NCBI RefSeq assembly: GCF_000003855.2
Contig: NW_003101662.1
Coordinates: 75,136 to 139,135, forward strand
DNA length: 64,000 bases
Direction of reading: 5' to 3'
Source: Blastomyces gilchristii SLH14081
Taxonomy: Eukaryota > Ascomycota > Eurotiomycetes > Onygenales > Ajellomycetaceae
Made by a program: the position numbers and the translations under genes. Numbering within the stretch: position 1 is the stretch's first letter; every line of letters starts with the position of its first letter. Shown piece after piece: positions 23,821-35,553 of the stretch. The notes under the pieces were generated by a model. It was not told the DNA's origin and did no database searches. It was given only the letters and a program-made list of their open reading frames with translations.

Positions 23821-25562
23821 CTACCCCGTATCCATCTCATCAGCCACACCATTCTCATTCCCGTTCCCATTCAACTGCTGCTGCTGCTGCTGCAGTTGCT
23901 GCACAACCCCACTCTGACACCCGGGACAATTATGCACAACCTCATGCGCAAACACATCGCAATCAATGCAAAAATGACACTCGCAAACGGGACACTCATA
24001 GCGCCCACTAACGCTAATCCCAGATGGCCCCTTGACCGTCTCCCCTTCCCCTTCTCCCTGCTCCTCTCGGCCCCTCTTGCTCCCCCCCGGAAAATTGCTT
24101 TACGACCTGCGGAAACCCAACCGCACACGCAAAACAGCTGGCACTCCTTTTCCTCGCAGCGGGGGCCCCGGACACCTCGACCCAGTTCAACAGCGGAAAG
24201 AGGTGATGGAAGGAGCGGGCGAGGTGGTGAGAGGAACCACGGGAGGCCCCCGCAGGGGCAGGAGGTGGGGAGGGTGCAGACTTTTGCGCCGCAGCGGGAG
24301 CAGAGGTAGCCGGTGCGCGAGGGTTTGGAGTGGCAGGCGCATAGAGTTGGGGTGGTGGTTGGGCTGAGGGTTCGGGAGGGGAAGCCCATCATCAGGAGGG
24401 AGCTTGTTGTTGTTTGTGACGTTTTTGTTTCTTCTTTTGTTGTTGTTGGTGTGGGAGCGACGGTTGTGGCGGGTGGGGTTGTGACGTTCATGAATAGTTC
24501 GCGGAAATGCTGCTCATTGAGGGCGACGCCGTAGCCGCTGTCGTCGCCGTTGTTTGTGCGGGCGCAGATGTCGCGGCAGATAGCGACTTGGGCGGCGAGG
24601 CCGATGATGGAGACGCGGATTTTGTCGGCGACCAGGGTGTTTATGGTTTTGTGGATGTCACCTGGGTCGGAGGAGAGGAGGGCGCCGAAGATTATGAACA
24701 CTTCGCGGGTGCCGTGTGTTGGTGTACGGCTCAACGGATAGAGAAGTATTAGCATTGGTTTCTTGTGCATCATTGGTGCTTTAAACGGAAGAAGAAACAA
24801 AAAAAAGGGAAAAAATCATACAAAAGCGCACCACGGGCCATCTCTAAGGTATTCTGCAGAGATGGCATGCCCTTGGGGTCCTTTGGGCGGAGGGACTGGA
24901 TAGCTAGGATATGATCTGTGGGGTTCCCGCTCATATCGCTGATGCGCACGGCCAGACCGTCGCGCATGCCTAGCACGCCGAGCTGGGAGATGGGGTTCTG
25001 TTCGAAGAACTCGAGGACAAACTCCTGGGCGTAGCGGAGGGTTAGGAGATAGCGGGTTGGGCGGAGGTCCTTTTCGGCCATGGCAGAGGAGAGGTCGAGG
25101 ACGAGGATGAGATGTCTAATGATGCCGCGTTGGAGGGGGGTGGTATCGCGGAGTAGTCTATCATCCGGGGAGAGGAATTTAGTAGTCCATATGGTGAGAA
25201 TAGATATATCATGAAGTGTATGTTGATATATACCTCTTCCTCTTCCCGGCCTCCAGCAGACCCTCTACTGTCGCGCTGATGGTGCCATCCGCGCTTTCAA
25301 CGAGCGACTCCCAGGTCCTGGACACCTCCCACTCGGCGCCTCCACGGCCCTTTTTCTTCTTCTTAGCATCTCGCGACGATTGCGCTGCTGCTGTTGCAGC
25401 TGCTGAGCTTCCTGCGGCCGCTCGACGGCGCCGGGGCCCGGAGGCGGAGGAGGCAGCGGGACCGGAGTCTATGTCATCGTCAACATCGTCGTCGTCTTCT
25501 AAGATCTCGTCCAGATCGTGATCTGAGGCGTGGGCGATGTATTCATCGTCTGAATCGGACAT
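23821..25562 (-). pseudogene. ssl1: TFIIH core subunit Ssl1/p44 with two apparent frame breaks in the zinc region
   Basis: The exons are 25562-25234, 25157-24822 and 24729-23821. The acidic, basic-patched N-terminus is followed by RTWESLVESADGTI and a von Willebrand A domain (LILVLDLSSAMAEKDLRPTR). Then come ARGALFRTPTHGTREV (across a strong GTATGA donor) and IIFGALLSSDPGDI. The zinc region starts in frame (GYLCSRCGAKVCTLPTSCPCGG) but continues in the +1 frame as HHLARSFHHLFPLLNWVEV, and shifts once more before [19 protein letters not shown]. The stop is TAG at 23823-23821. The total is 2 nt more than a multiple of three; removing one G at each of two G-runs restores a protein of about 523 aa. 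Ssl1 activates XPD helicase in transcription and repair. The essential role argues for sequence error rather than true decay. Confidence 0.85.
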
Positions 25563-26064
25563 GCTCGTGAGGGTATAGGTATAGAGTAAGTGGTGGTTAC
25601 TCTGTGGAGTGAGTAGTATGGATGGTTGGAATAATAATAAATAGGTGAGGGAGGAGTGGAGGAGAAAGAAGAGCTCCCGAGCTGCAACTAGTTAACTTAT
25701 TTCCCGCCCACGAATGGAAGCCAACAACAACAACGATCAACAGCCAATTAACTATTCATTTTATTCTTTATTTCCCCAGTCCCAACTAAACTAACTAGTT
25801 AACGGTTAGTTTAGTTGTTTTAGTTTAGTTAATTTAGTTTTTTAGTTGATTGGCTAGAACTAAACTAAAATTCCAAGCTATTTAAGTAAGATCCGTGATA
25901 AAGGGAGAGAGAACAACAAGTCAGTTCTTTCAGAAGGAAAATATCCATCCAAGGTCGAGCAGTCACTCATTATTCAATTATTGGCATTGTGTAGCCAGTT
26001 CCATATGCATAGCTCTTCCACATACACACAGAGAACTAGCCGATAAATATAAGCGTATATAGAG
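25563..26064. promoter_or_regulatory. Divergent promoter ssl1/aminopeptidase with inverted repeat
   Basis: This 502-bp spacer lies between two divergent starts. A perfect 13-bp inverted repeat (arms 25783-25795 and 25805-25817, loop 9 bp; arm caactaaactaac) is followed by several more copies of the tttagtt/aactaaa word up to about 25870. Confidence 0.55.
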
Positions 26065-26115
26065 ATGTTTGCCCTTAGCTCACGGGCAAGCAGAAGCATA
26101 CCTAGGTACGCAGTA

Positions 26116-26146
<31 letters not shown>

Positions 26147-29100
26147 GAAACAGCGGCCACATCGCCAACAGGCCCATGCCCGCTATTCGAGGCTTGATGC
26201 GTGCCGGCAATAGCAGCAGGTACATGTACAGCAGCACCAGTAGCGGTTATAGGAGCCCTTGTACCGGTACATCCACCAAGGCTACTTCTGCTACTACTGC
26301 GGCGGTATTTTCCCCACGTCATGGTTCCTCCGCCTGCCGTCTGCTGCCCCGCTCCCCGCTCTCCTCCCCCTCCCCTGCCCCGCCATCTGCTGCTACTACC
26401 ACTACTACTACAACAACAACTACAACAACAACAACAACAACAACAACAAGAAGAAGATCATTCTCTTCTCCTTCTTCATCATCCTCTTCCTCCTCTCCTC
26501 TGCTGACAACCCGCCGTATCCCCCCATCTGTTGCTTCTTGTCGTCCAAGAACTAGAACTACTCTGTCGCCTGTCTACCGTCGTCACTGTTCCGCAGAATT
26601 CCGCAACATGAACCCCAGCGATAGAGAAACACTGCCCGATGTGTATGTCCATTGATCGATTGTCTCTTGTCTATGTTATTATCCCCCATTACTAACTCAA
26701 TATTCCAGGGCAAAACCAACCCACTACGACCTGTCCCTCTTCAACCTCAAGCTCGGTTCCTCCTGGGCCTACAATGGCAAGGTCAAGATAGACACCCAGG
26801 TCTACCGCCCAACCAACGAGCTCGTGCTCAATGTCAAAGAGCTCACCGTTGACAATGCTGAGATATCTTCTTCCGCCGGTATGTCTTCCATCCAGCCCCC
26901 TAGATACTCTCGATACTCTCTTGTTCCATTGATTTACTATCCTTAATCCCGTATTGACTTTGTATTACAGGAAATCCCCTCAAGGCATCCGATATCTCAT
27001 ACGACAAGGTCTCCGAGCGTGTCATTCTCAAATTCCCTTCAGAAATCCAACCTGGCCCTTGCCTTCTCACTGTCGATTTCACTGGCACCATCAATAACCA
27101 TATGGCCGGCTTCTACCGGTCCAAGTACAAGCCTATCGGGACTCCCAATTCCGGCACCCCCAAGGATGCAGACCACCACTACATGTTGAGCACCCAATTC
27201 GAAGCCTGCGATGCGAGACAGGCTTTCCCTTGTTTTGACGAGCCAAATTTGAAGGCTACCTTTGACTTTGAGATCGAGACTCCCAAGGATCTGGTCACCT
27301 TGAGCAATATGCCTGTGAAATCAACCCGCGATGGTTCCTCCCCGAACTTGCACTTCGTCAAGTTCGACCGCACCCCGATTATGAGCACCTATGTTAGTTC
27401 AATATAAAAATCCATATTGTGATCCATCGTCACACTTCTGCTAATTACTTATCTACCGTTGATCTATAGCTGCTCGCATGGGCTGTGGGTGACTTTGAAT
27501 ACGTCGAGGCGAAGACGGAACGCAAATACAACGGTGCCAGCATCCCCGTTCGTGTATATACCACTAGAGGTCTGAAGGAGCAGGCTCGATTTGCCGCTGA
27601 CTACGCCCACCGCACCATTGACTATTTCTCCGAAATCTTCGATATCGATTATCCACTGCCCAAGGCCGACTTACTTGCCGTCCATGAGTTCGTGAGTCTC
27701 CGCAATTTTCTTTGGATTTTCTTTTTCTTTTTTTTCTTTTCTTCTTTTTTTTTTCTTTTTCTTTTTTTCTTTCTTCCTTTTTTTTTTTTTTTTTTTCAAA
27801 AAAAAAAAAAATGCTTTTGTAATAGAATTTCTCGTATAGGGCCATGGGGAGCTATGGAGAACTGGGGTCTTGTGGACATACAGAACACCGCTGGGCTTTC
27901 CAGAGGCAAATCGGATAATAAATATAGGAACCGTGTCGCTTATGTTATTGCCCACGGTATGAATAGAACACTCATCCTGTTGGCATTTATTTTGTTGAAC
28001 TAACCCATTGTCTAGAACTCGCTCATCAATGGTTCGGAAACCTTGTCACCATGGACTGGTGGAACGAGCTCTGGCTGAATGAAGGCTTCGCTACATGGGT
28101 TGGCTGGCTGGCTATTGATCACTTCCATCCCGGTAGGCAAATATAACCCTCTTTCCCCTTTTTAAAAATGGGTACATACTAACAAATTGGTTAGAACGGA
28201 ATATTTGGTCCCAGTTTGTGGTACGGAATGCCAGAGGTACCTTGTAATATGTGACTTCCAGTTTGTTTGTTAACGACTTCATAGGCTGAGGGACTCCAAT
28301 CAGCGTTCCAACTCGACTCGCTCCGGGCATCGCATCCAATTGAAGTCCCCGTGAAGAACGCTCTTGAAGTCGACCAGATATTCGACCATATCAGTTACCT
28401 CAAGGGTAGCTCCGTCATTCGAATGTTGAGCAGTCACCTCGGGCAAGAGACTTTCTTGCGCGGAGTGTCTGACTATTTGAAAGCTCATGCATATGGTATT
28501 ACCCATCTGTTATACTCCCTATTGAGTGGGATCATGGTAGCTAACATTCAAATCCACCAGGAAACGCCACCACCAACGACCTTTGGTCAGCCCTAAGCAA
28601 GGCTTCTAACCAGGACGTGACCGCATTTATGGTTTGTAGCCCTACTTTCCTGTCGTATCTGAAGTTGTTTTGGCTAATATGTACATAACAAATAGGACCC
28701 ATGGATTCGCAAGATCGGCTTCCCCTTAGTCTCTATTAAAGAAGAGACTAACCAGCTCAGTGTCTCTCAGAAACGTTTCCTTGCATCTGGAGATGTGAAA
28801 CCCGAGGAAGATGAGACCATCTGGTGGATTCCTCTGGGCATCAAGTCTGGGGCGACTATTCAAGAGCATAAGGGTCTCACGACAAAGTCTGATGTTATTC
28901 AAGGCATCGACAGCAGCTTCTACAAGATCAACAAGGATCAATGCGGCTTCTACCGAACAAACTACCCTGCTGACAGACTTGCGAAGTTAGGTAAATCGCA
29001 GTATCGCTTGAGCACGGAAGATAAAATCGGTCTGATTGGAGACGCTGCGGCATTGGCCATATCTGGCGAGGGAAATACCCCTGCCCTCCTGGCACTTATT

Positions 29101-30082
29101 GAGGGTTTCCAGAATGAGCCGAATTACCTGTAAGATTATTCAAATTCCAGCATCAAAAACTCTGTGTCTACTACAGCCCTAACCTTTTGCTTTTTGTTGT
29201 TGGTAGTGTCTGGTCTCAAATCGCCTCGTCTCTAGGCAACCTGCGCTCAGTGTTCTCGACAAATGAAGCTGCTGCTGCGGGCTTGAAGAACTACGTGAGG
29301 GAACTCGTTACACCTGCTGTGGAAAAGATTGGATGGGAATTCAAACCCGAAGACGACTACCTCACCATCCAGCTCCGGCATTTGCTCATTTCGATGGCAG
29401 GTAATTCCGGTCATGAAGGGTGAGTACATTTTACGTGGACCCTATAATCTACATTTTTTTTTTTCAATTTACTAAATCGGCCATTAGGACCCTTGCCGAA
29501 GCCAGAAGACGCTTTGACCTGTGGGCATCCGGAGAGGATAAGGCAGCCATCCACCCTTCGCTCCGGTCCGCCGTGTTCGGCATGACCGTCGCGGAAGGCG
29601 GCCAAAAGGAGTACGACCAGGTGATGGAGGAGTACCTCCGCACCGACTCCATTGACGGCAAGGAAATCTGCCTCCTTTCCCTCGGCCGCACGAGGAACCC
29701 AGATCTGATCAAGAGCTACGGCAACTTCATCTTCTCGCCCAACGTGGCCATCCAAGACCTGCACACGGGTGCCAGTGCCCTGGCAGCCAACTCCAAAGCG
29801 CGCCTTACCTTCTGGAACTTCGTCAAGGAGAACTGGACGATGATCGAGGGGCGGCTGACGAATAACAAGGTCGTGTTTGATCGGTTCTTGCGGATGGGGC
29901 TGTCGAAGTTTGCGGAGCATGCGGTGGAGATGGATATTGCGAAGTTCTTTGCAGATAAGGATCAGAGCGGGATTGACCGGGGCCTAGTTATTATTGCGGA
30001 TACGGTGAGGACGAATGCGAATTATAAGGAGAGGGAGGAGGGGGTTGTTGTGGAGTGGTTGAAGGCGAATGGGTATGCGTAG
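26065..30082 (+). CDS. ape2: M1-family zinc aminopeptidase (Ape2/Aap1 type), 12 exons, small indels in exon 5
   Basis: The exons are 26065-26642, 26709-26878, 26971-27392, 27470-27691, 27840-27956, 28016-28132, 28195-28220 (26 nt), 28285-28495, 28561-28631, 28696-29129, 29207-29419 and 29488-30082. The first about 180 residues are a Ser/Arg/Thr-rich, low-acid extension with a poly-Thr run, resembling a mitochondrial presequence. The usual enzyme begins at [22 protein letters not shown] (first 20 residues from 26608). Hallmarks are AVHEF, GAMENWG, and the zinc site [10 protein letters not shown] followed by [12 protein letters not shown] (HEXXH-X18-E). The C-terminal helical domain ends NGYA. 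These enzymes trim N-terminal residues from peptides. Exon 5 is 2 nt out of phase: extra Gs near 27846-27849 and 27874-27875 and one missing base near 27886 would reconcile it with the family. Confidence 0.9.
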
Positions 30083-31316
30083 AGTAACTTCTCAACTTAA
30101 GAGTATTTTTTTCTTACAGGGGTAGGAATCAGGTACTATATTGTTGTCATCGTTTGTATGATCATGGGTTTGTTATAGGAATAGGAATGGGAATAGTCAT
30201 ATTGATGGTCAGGTGAAAGGATCAATGATGGCCACGAGAAGAGTCAGTCCTTGGAGACAGATGACATTTGCTGGATATAACTGAAACTGCAATATTTTAC
30301 TCTATATTCTGAGACGGTAAGGTACAGATGAACTCCGACATAGGGAAATGAGCTTTTCCCATCGCTGTATATCCTATCCACCATCTTTATACTGTACATA
30401 GTGACTTCAGCAGCCCATCCTGGATCTCATCCATTCAGCTGGACTCCATGTCACGTGTTAGCAGACAAAATCACATGAGCATCCGCGCTAAACTTGAAAT
30501 GGCGCATGGAAACTTCCACGAGGCCCGGCTGCAAGAGGAGGTAGTGCTAGGAGGGGAGAGAGGGAGGGAGAGAGAGAGAGAGACAAATACTCCGTACTCG
30601 CCTTGGAGTATAATAGAAGGGGGAGAGAGGAGGGTGTAATTTGTTAATTATTTATATTTGAGCTTGGTAAGGCGTGGGTGGGTGGTTTATGGGAGGCATA
30701 GAATCGAATCAACTAGTAGCGGAGAGAGGGTGACGCACAACATACATACCATACGCTATATATATATCGCCTCAACACACAGGTAGTTTAATAGAAATTG
30801 TCGCATGGTTATCTGCCACGGGGTATAAATTATTTTCTTGCCTGAATGATACCAAGTCTACCTTACCTTCGTCCTGCTGTTAAATAACTAATAATAAAGC
30901 TGCAGAGGTAGTAAGTTTCATATCATAAGTGGTGAGTTTTCCTCCTAGCGGACAGACAGAGAGCAGCCAACCAACCAACCAACCAGCCAAACCCCCAGCC
31001 TAGCAGCCCAAGAACAACGTCGAAACATCGACAACCACCACCACAACCACCGTTGCTTAAACATCACAACCTATTTATTTACCTTACTTACCACCACTAA
31101 CAACAACAACATCTACAAATCTATTTGAAAAATTCCCCCTTCCCTCTTCTCTTCATCCACATCGAAAACCCTCCACGCCGGCAAAACAAATTCCTACGTT
31201 ACATATCCATCCATCTATCTCTGCTTCCTTCCGTCCCCGTCTCCTCTCTCTCTCTCCCTTGATCGTCTATCCCATTCCCATTCCCATTCCCATCATCAGC
31301 CAACAAGCCAGCCATC
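30083..31316. promoter_or_regulatory. Intergenic region upstream of ypt1
   Basis: This 1.2-kb spacer contains a (GAGA)n tract at about 30555-30582, (ccaa)n near 30967-30985, ACAAC-rich leader sequence (31010-31110) and a (ttccca)n array at about 31271-31292 just before the ATG. It is probably the promoter and 5' leader. No gene is seen. Confidence 0.45.
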
Positions 31317-33267
31317 ATGAATCCTGAGTGGTAAGTTTCTTTTTCTTTCCCCCCTTCCTTGCTCTCGACTTTTCTCTCCCCCCTTCTCCCTCGTCCCTTC
31401 GCCGTCCGTTCGTCAGCTTTTGCTTGCCCTGCTTGGCTGCAGGTTACTACAGGGCTGCGTCGGACTGGGCATTCCGATGTTGATGTCGTGGCGATGGCTC
31501 GCGGATCTAGACATGGACATGGATATGGATATGGATATGGATAAACAAGGACGAGTATCGGTGTCAACGCCTGCTGCTGCTGTTGGATGTTTTATTTATC
31601 CTGCTGCAGTTCAGCTCAGCTCAAGCTCAGCTCAGCTCAGGTCCCAGCCAACCAACCAAACTGTGTCCATGTCCATCCGCCCAGCTGCGGTCTAGTGATA
31701 CTTGGAGAAAGAAAGAAAGAAAGACAGAGAGGAAAATAAAAAGAGAGGAAGAACGGAACGGAGGAACAACATTGTCTTTTCTTTTTCTTATTCTTTTACA
31801 TTTCTTGCTAACTTTAGATGTGCGTGCGGTGCAGAGTTATCCCCTTCTTTTTCCTCAAATCATCAGCTTCCATCCCCTTTTTTCGCTCCCTTATGTCCGC
31901 TGCCTCTCTATTATCTCTGTTTCGTCGAGAGCTTCCCCCCGTCCCTCCCCGACTATATAGTGATATAGGCTCTGGTTGTGACCTAGTCTTCCTCCTTCCT
32001 CTGCTCTGCGATGGCCCCCCGTCGATATGCTGCAACCAGTCCGGTCCAGTCCGATGCAGCCCGGGTCAAGGTAGGGCAGGGGTAGGGTAAGCCTGGGTAG
32101 AGGTACCCGATCCATCGATGGACTTGTCGTGTTTCAAGGCCTTTTGAACTTTGCGCTACGGGATGATGGGCGATGGGACGACCAGAGAACCTATATACAC
32201 ACAAATTTTAACAAAAAACCCCACCGAGAAATCAAAATACATTACTAAAACAGATGCAAACCACAATAGATACGACTACCTCTTCAAGCTGCTCCTCATC
32301 GGCGACTCCGGTGTGGGCAAATCGTGTCTGCTCCTGCGGTTTGCCGATGATACGTATACCGAGAGTTATATTTCGACCATTGGTGTGGATTTTGTGAGTA
32401 CTTTTCATCGTGCTTTTTTTTTGATATATCTTGGGATCCGGGTGATTTGGCGAGTTGGCTATATATGATCATAAGGACCTGCAATGGTCTGCTCTCGGAT
32501 AAGAAAAATCAGGATGAAATGATTTTGGAGTTTTTGGCGACGTCATACAAAGTGCTGAATGCTGATCTTGTTGTCTATTTTTTTCTCTCCTCAGAAAATC
32601 CGAACTATCGAGCTGGATGGCAAGACCGTCAAACTTCAAATCGTATGCATTACCAATTCCCCTTGTCCCTTTTCCTCTCCCTCCCCTCATGATCCAACAT
32701 TTGACTAAACCCTATCTCTTTTCCGCTTTGTCGCTCTGCAGTGGGATACAGCCGGTCAGGAACGTTTCCGGACCATCACATCTTCCTACTACCGCGGCGC
32801 ACATGGTATCTGCGTAGTCTACGACGTGACAGACATGGACTCCTTCAACAACGTCAAACAATGGCTACAGGAGATTGACCGCTACGCGACCGAGGGCGTG
32901 AATAAGTTGCTTGTGGGCAATAAGAGTGATATGGAGGATAAGAAGGCGGTTGAGTATACTGTTGCTAAGGTGGGTTCCCTCCCTCGGGGGCTTCTCCAGA
33001 TATTAGCTAGGTATTCATTCCATGTACATATTTTGCTAACGTCGTTTTACTTCCCGCTTCAAAAACGAATAGGAATTCGCCGATAGCCTTGGAATCCCCT
33101 TCCTCGAGACATCTGCCAAGAGCGCATCGAATGTCGAGCAAGCTTTCTTGACCATGGCTAGACAGATCAAAGAGCGGATGGGCACAGCGACTGTCAATAA
33201 CAAGCCTACTGTGCAGGTTGGACAGGGACAGGGCGTGCAGTCCGGGTCTGCGGGTGGATGCTGTTAA
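31317..33267 (+). CDS. ypt1: Rab GTPase Ypt1/Rab1; exon 1 assignment tentative
   Basis: The secure exons are 32270-32393, 32595-32642, 32742-32969 and 33073-33267. They encode [20 protein letters not shown] (P-loop), TIGVDF (switch I), [10 protein letters not shown] (switch II), NKSD and ETSAKSA, ending in the double-cysteine prenylation site GGCC at the TAA. This is a complete Rab1 family protein directing ER-Golgi traffic. The expected N-terminal MNPE is found at 31317-31330 (ATG to a GTAAGT donor), leaving a 939-nt first intron, far longer than any other here. The branch ttactaaa and acceptor AATAG lie at the 3' end. Phase agrees, but the junction codon would read TGA, so either an extra small exon, another acceptor or a sequence error is involved. 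Confidence 0.9.
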
Positions 33268-33428
33268 AAAAGAGATATGTCCTAGCTGGTGTTGGTATTG
33301 GTGTTGGGTAGTCGGTGTTGTGTGCAGGCGGGTGACGGTGTCCACTGCGTGATATCGGTAATGCGGTGATGGGATATATACGGGATGAAATGATTGTGAT
33401 ATGCTGTCCTATGCTATGCTCTGCTACG

Positions 33429-33482
<54 letters not shown>

Positions 33483-35553
33483 CTTGCCTTGCCTTGCATT
33501 GTCATTTCATATCACATATCATTCCCCCATGGCGTGAGATGGGAACAGGAACTGGACCTGTACCTGGATCCGGAAGCCTTCTGGTCCATGGAGGAAAGAA
33601 GAAAGAACTAAAAGCAAAAACGGCACCTTTTCGCTGGTCTTGTTGCCAACATATAAACTCAGGGATTCGAGGAGGTTTGGCTTTTGTCGTTTGTTTTTTA
33701 AATGGGATTAGGGGAGCTTTTGATCATAGGGTCAACGGGGCAAGCTGGCTTTTTTTCTTTCTTTCTCTCTTGGTCTTCCTTCCCTCTGTTGGCTTATTTC
33801 TCCGCCCAGGGTTCCTCGATGTCGAACATGTCCACACCGAACCACCATCACCTGCCCTCCGCCCGCTTTCCCTGTGCCCATTTTACTTCCTGCCTTCGCC
33901 TCTTCATGAGATAAACGATGCACGCCATCCATGCCCACAATCACATCCCTTGCATTGGCCCAACAACTTGGCTTTTTTTCTCTTTCTGTTCCGTGTTGCA
34001 AGGATTGGAGGCCCCGAATGCTCCATCGTCTGCCTATCTCTACTTGAATTTCACTTACCCCTGCTCTCGTTCTTGCTTTGTGTCTTTGTCTATTTTATTG
34101 CTCTACTTTTTAGTTTTTCATGTTATCCAACTGAAATCTCCTTTTTTTTTTTGCCAAATCCTGTTTGTTGCGCCTCTTCTTGTTCTTGTCGCTGTTACTA
34201 CTTAGTTGGTATTTTTCTTCTTTTTTTCCTAGCTCCTTTTCACCCGTGGAATTTCCTCTTCCTCTTCCCCATCCCCCTCACCCCCCCCCCCCCCCCCTTC
34301 CCTTTATTTATTTTTCAAAGGCTACGTTATGATATATTTACTATTGATGTTCATTAGAATGTTTATTTTATTTTCACCTTATTTGATATTATGCTGCTTT
34401 CTTCTTTGCCATTGTAACCTTCTTCAGCCGGGCATCAAATGTGTCTAAAGCTAAACGTTGTGATTGTGTGAATTTTTTTTCTTCTTTTCCACTCTTTTGA
34501 TTTGGCTGGAGTGTGTGTGTTTTGGCATCTTCATCGCCCGCGTTTGAAGAGAGAGATTGTGCCGATATAATCTTCAAGTAATCTCTCCTTCTACATTACC
34601 TCTCCTGTCCTGTCTGTCACCTTATTCACCCGTGGACAGGAAAAGACGACTCCTCCTACATTTAGTAATTTTTAATGGTTCATCTTGATATTTATGAGCT
34701 AGAGGCGGGCGGGTAGTGGGTAGTGGGTAGTGGGTAGTGGAGTGGTTCTGTTTTCAATTCTCCTCTCTCCTTTTTTTATTAGTTTGATCAATCAACATAA
34801 GAGAAAATGAAAGATTTACCACATGATATTCAGTATCTCTGAGCTTTGTAATTTCTTTCTGTTCATTTGAAAATGTCCTTGTGAATCTTCTTGTTGTTCA
34901 CTTATTTTTGCGATCACATGCAATTGTTATCAAACTTTCTACCACGTCATAAAATAACATTCGCTCTGGCTTTTCTTCCCATATCATTCATACGGAGTAA
35001 CTTACATAGTTACCCTTGCTCTCCGTTTTATTTTCATATCTGGCGATTTTTACGAGAAGAGCGACTTCCTAATTCTTGACCGTTGAAATAAATTTAACCT
35101 GAATGGATATTTCCTCTGTGTATATAAAGTAACTCCGTAAATTATCAGTGGCTAGAAGTTCTGATGATTCCCAGCCGAGGCACAGTTTTTCCGCTGCCCG
35201 GCAAACTGTCGTCATTCTGCGGTTAACTTATATAACAGATCTCACAGTTAGTTAACTATATGGGGCCATTCATTCTCGTCCCTTGGAATTATAAGGAATT
35301 ATAAGTAAGGGAGTAATTAAAGAAGAAAAATATCGGATTGGTAAAAAAGAAAAAGTGCACTAACCATTTAAATATCTATCCACATGCTCGCATTCTATTC
35401 TCTTCTTGTACTATTTAACTACTTCTTCCACTCTTTAATTTCCTCGCCTTATCCCCCCCCTTGCCAACGACGGCGAGACCTCAGCATATATATAATTCGC
35501 CCACAAATCTAAACTCCCCCTGAAATTATAATATACGTGGAAAGCCTGCAAAC
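33268..35553. other. Long intergenic region with poly-T and poly-C tracts
   Basis: This 2.3-kb spacer starts with the 3' flank of ypt1. It holds a 52-nt T run (33431-33482), a T/C-rich stretch of about 800 bp, a 17-nt C run (34281-34297), and (gtagtgg)n near 34712-34740. The long plus-strand frame at 33401-34357 starts in the poly-T and is low complexity, so it is not called. The promoter of the carrier gene lies at the right end. Confidence 0.45.

Noticed and set aside
33401..34357. 318-codon plus-strand frame downstream of ypt1
   Set aside because: It begins in a 52-nt poly-T run and consists of Phe/Leu/Ser/Pro low complexity from T/C-rich DNA, with no start context or family resemblance.
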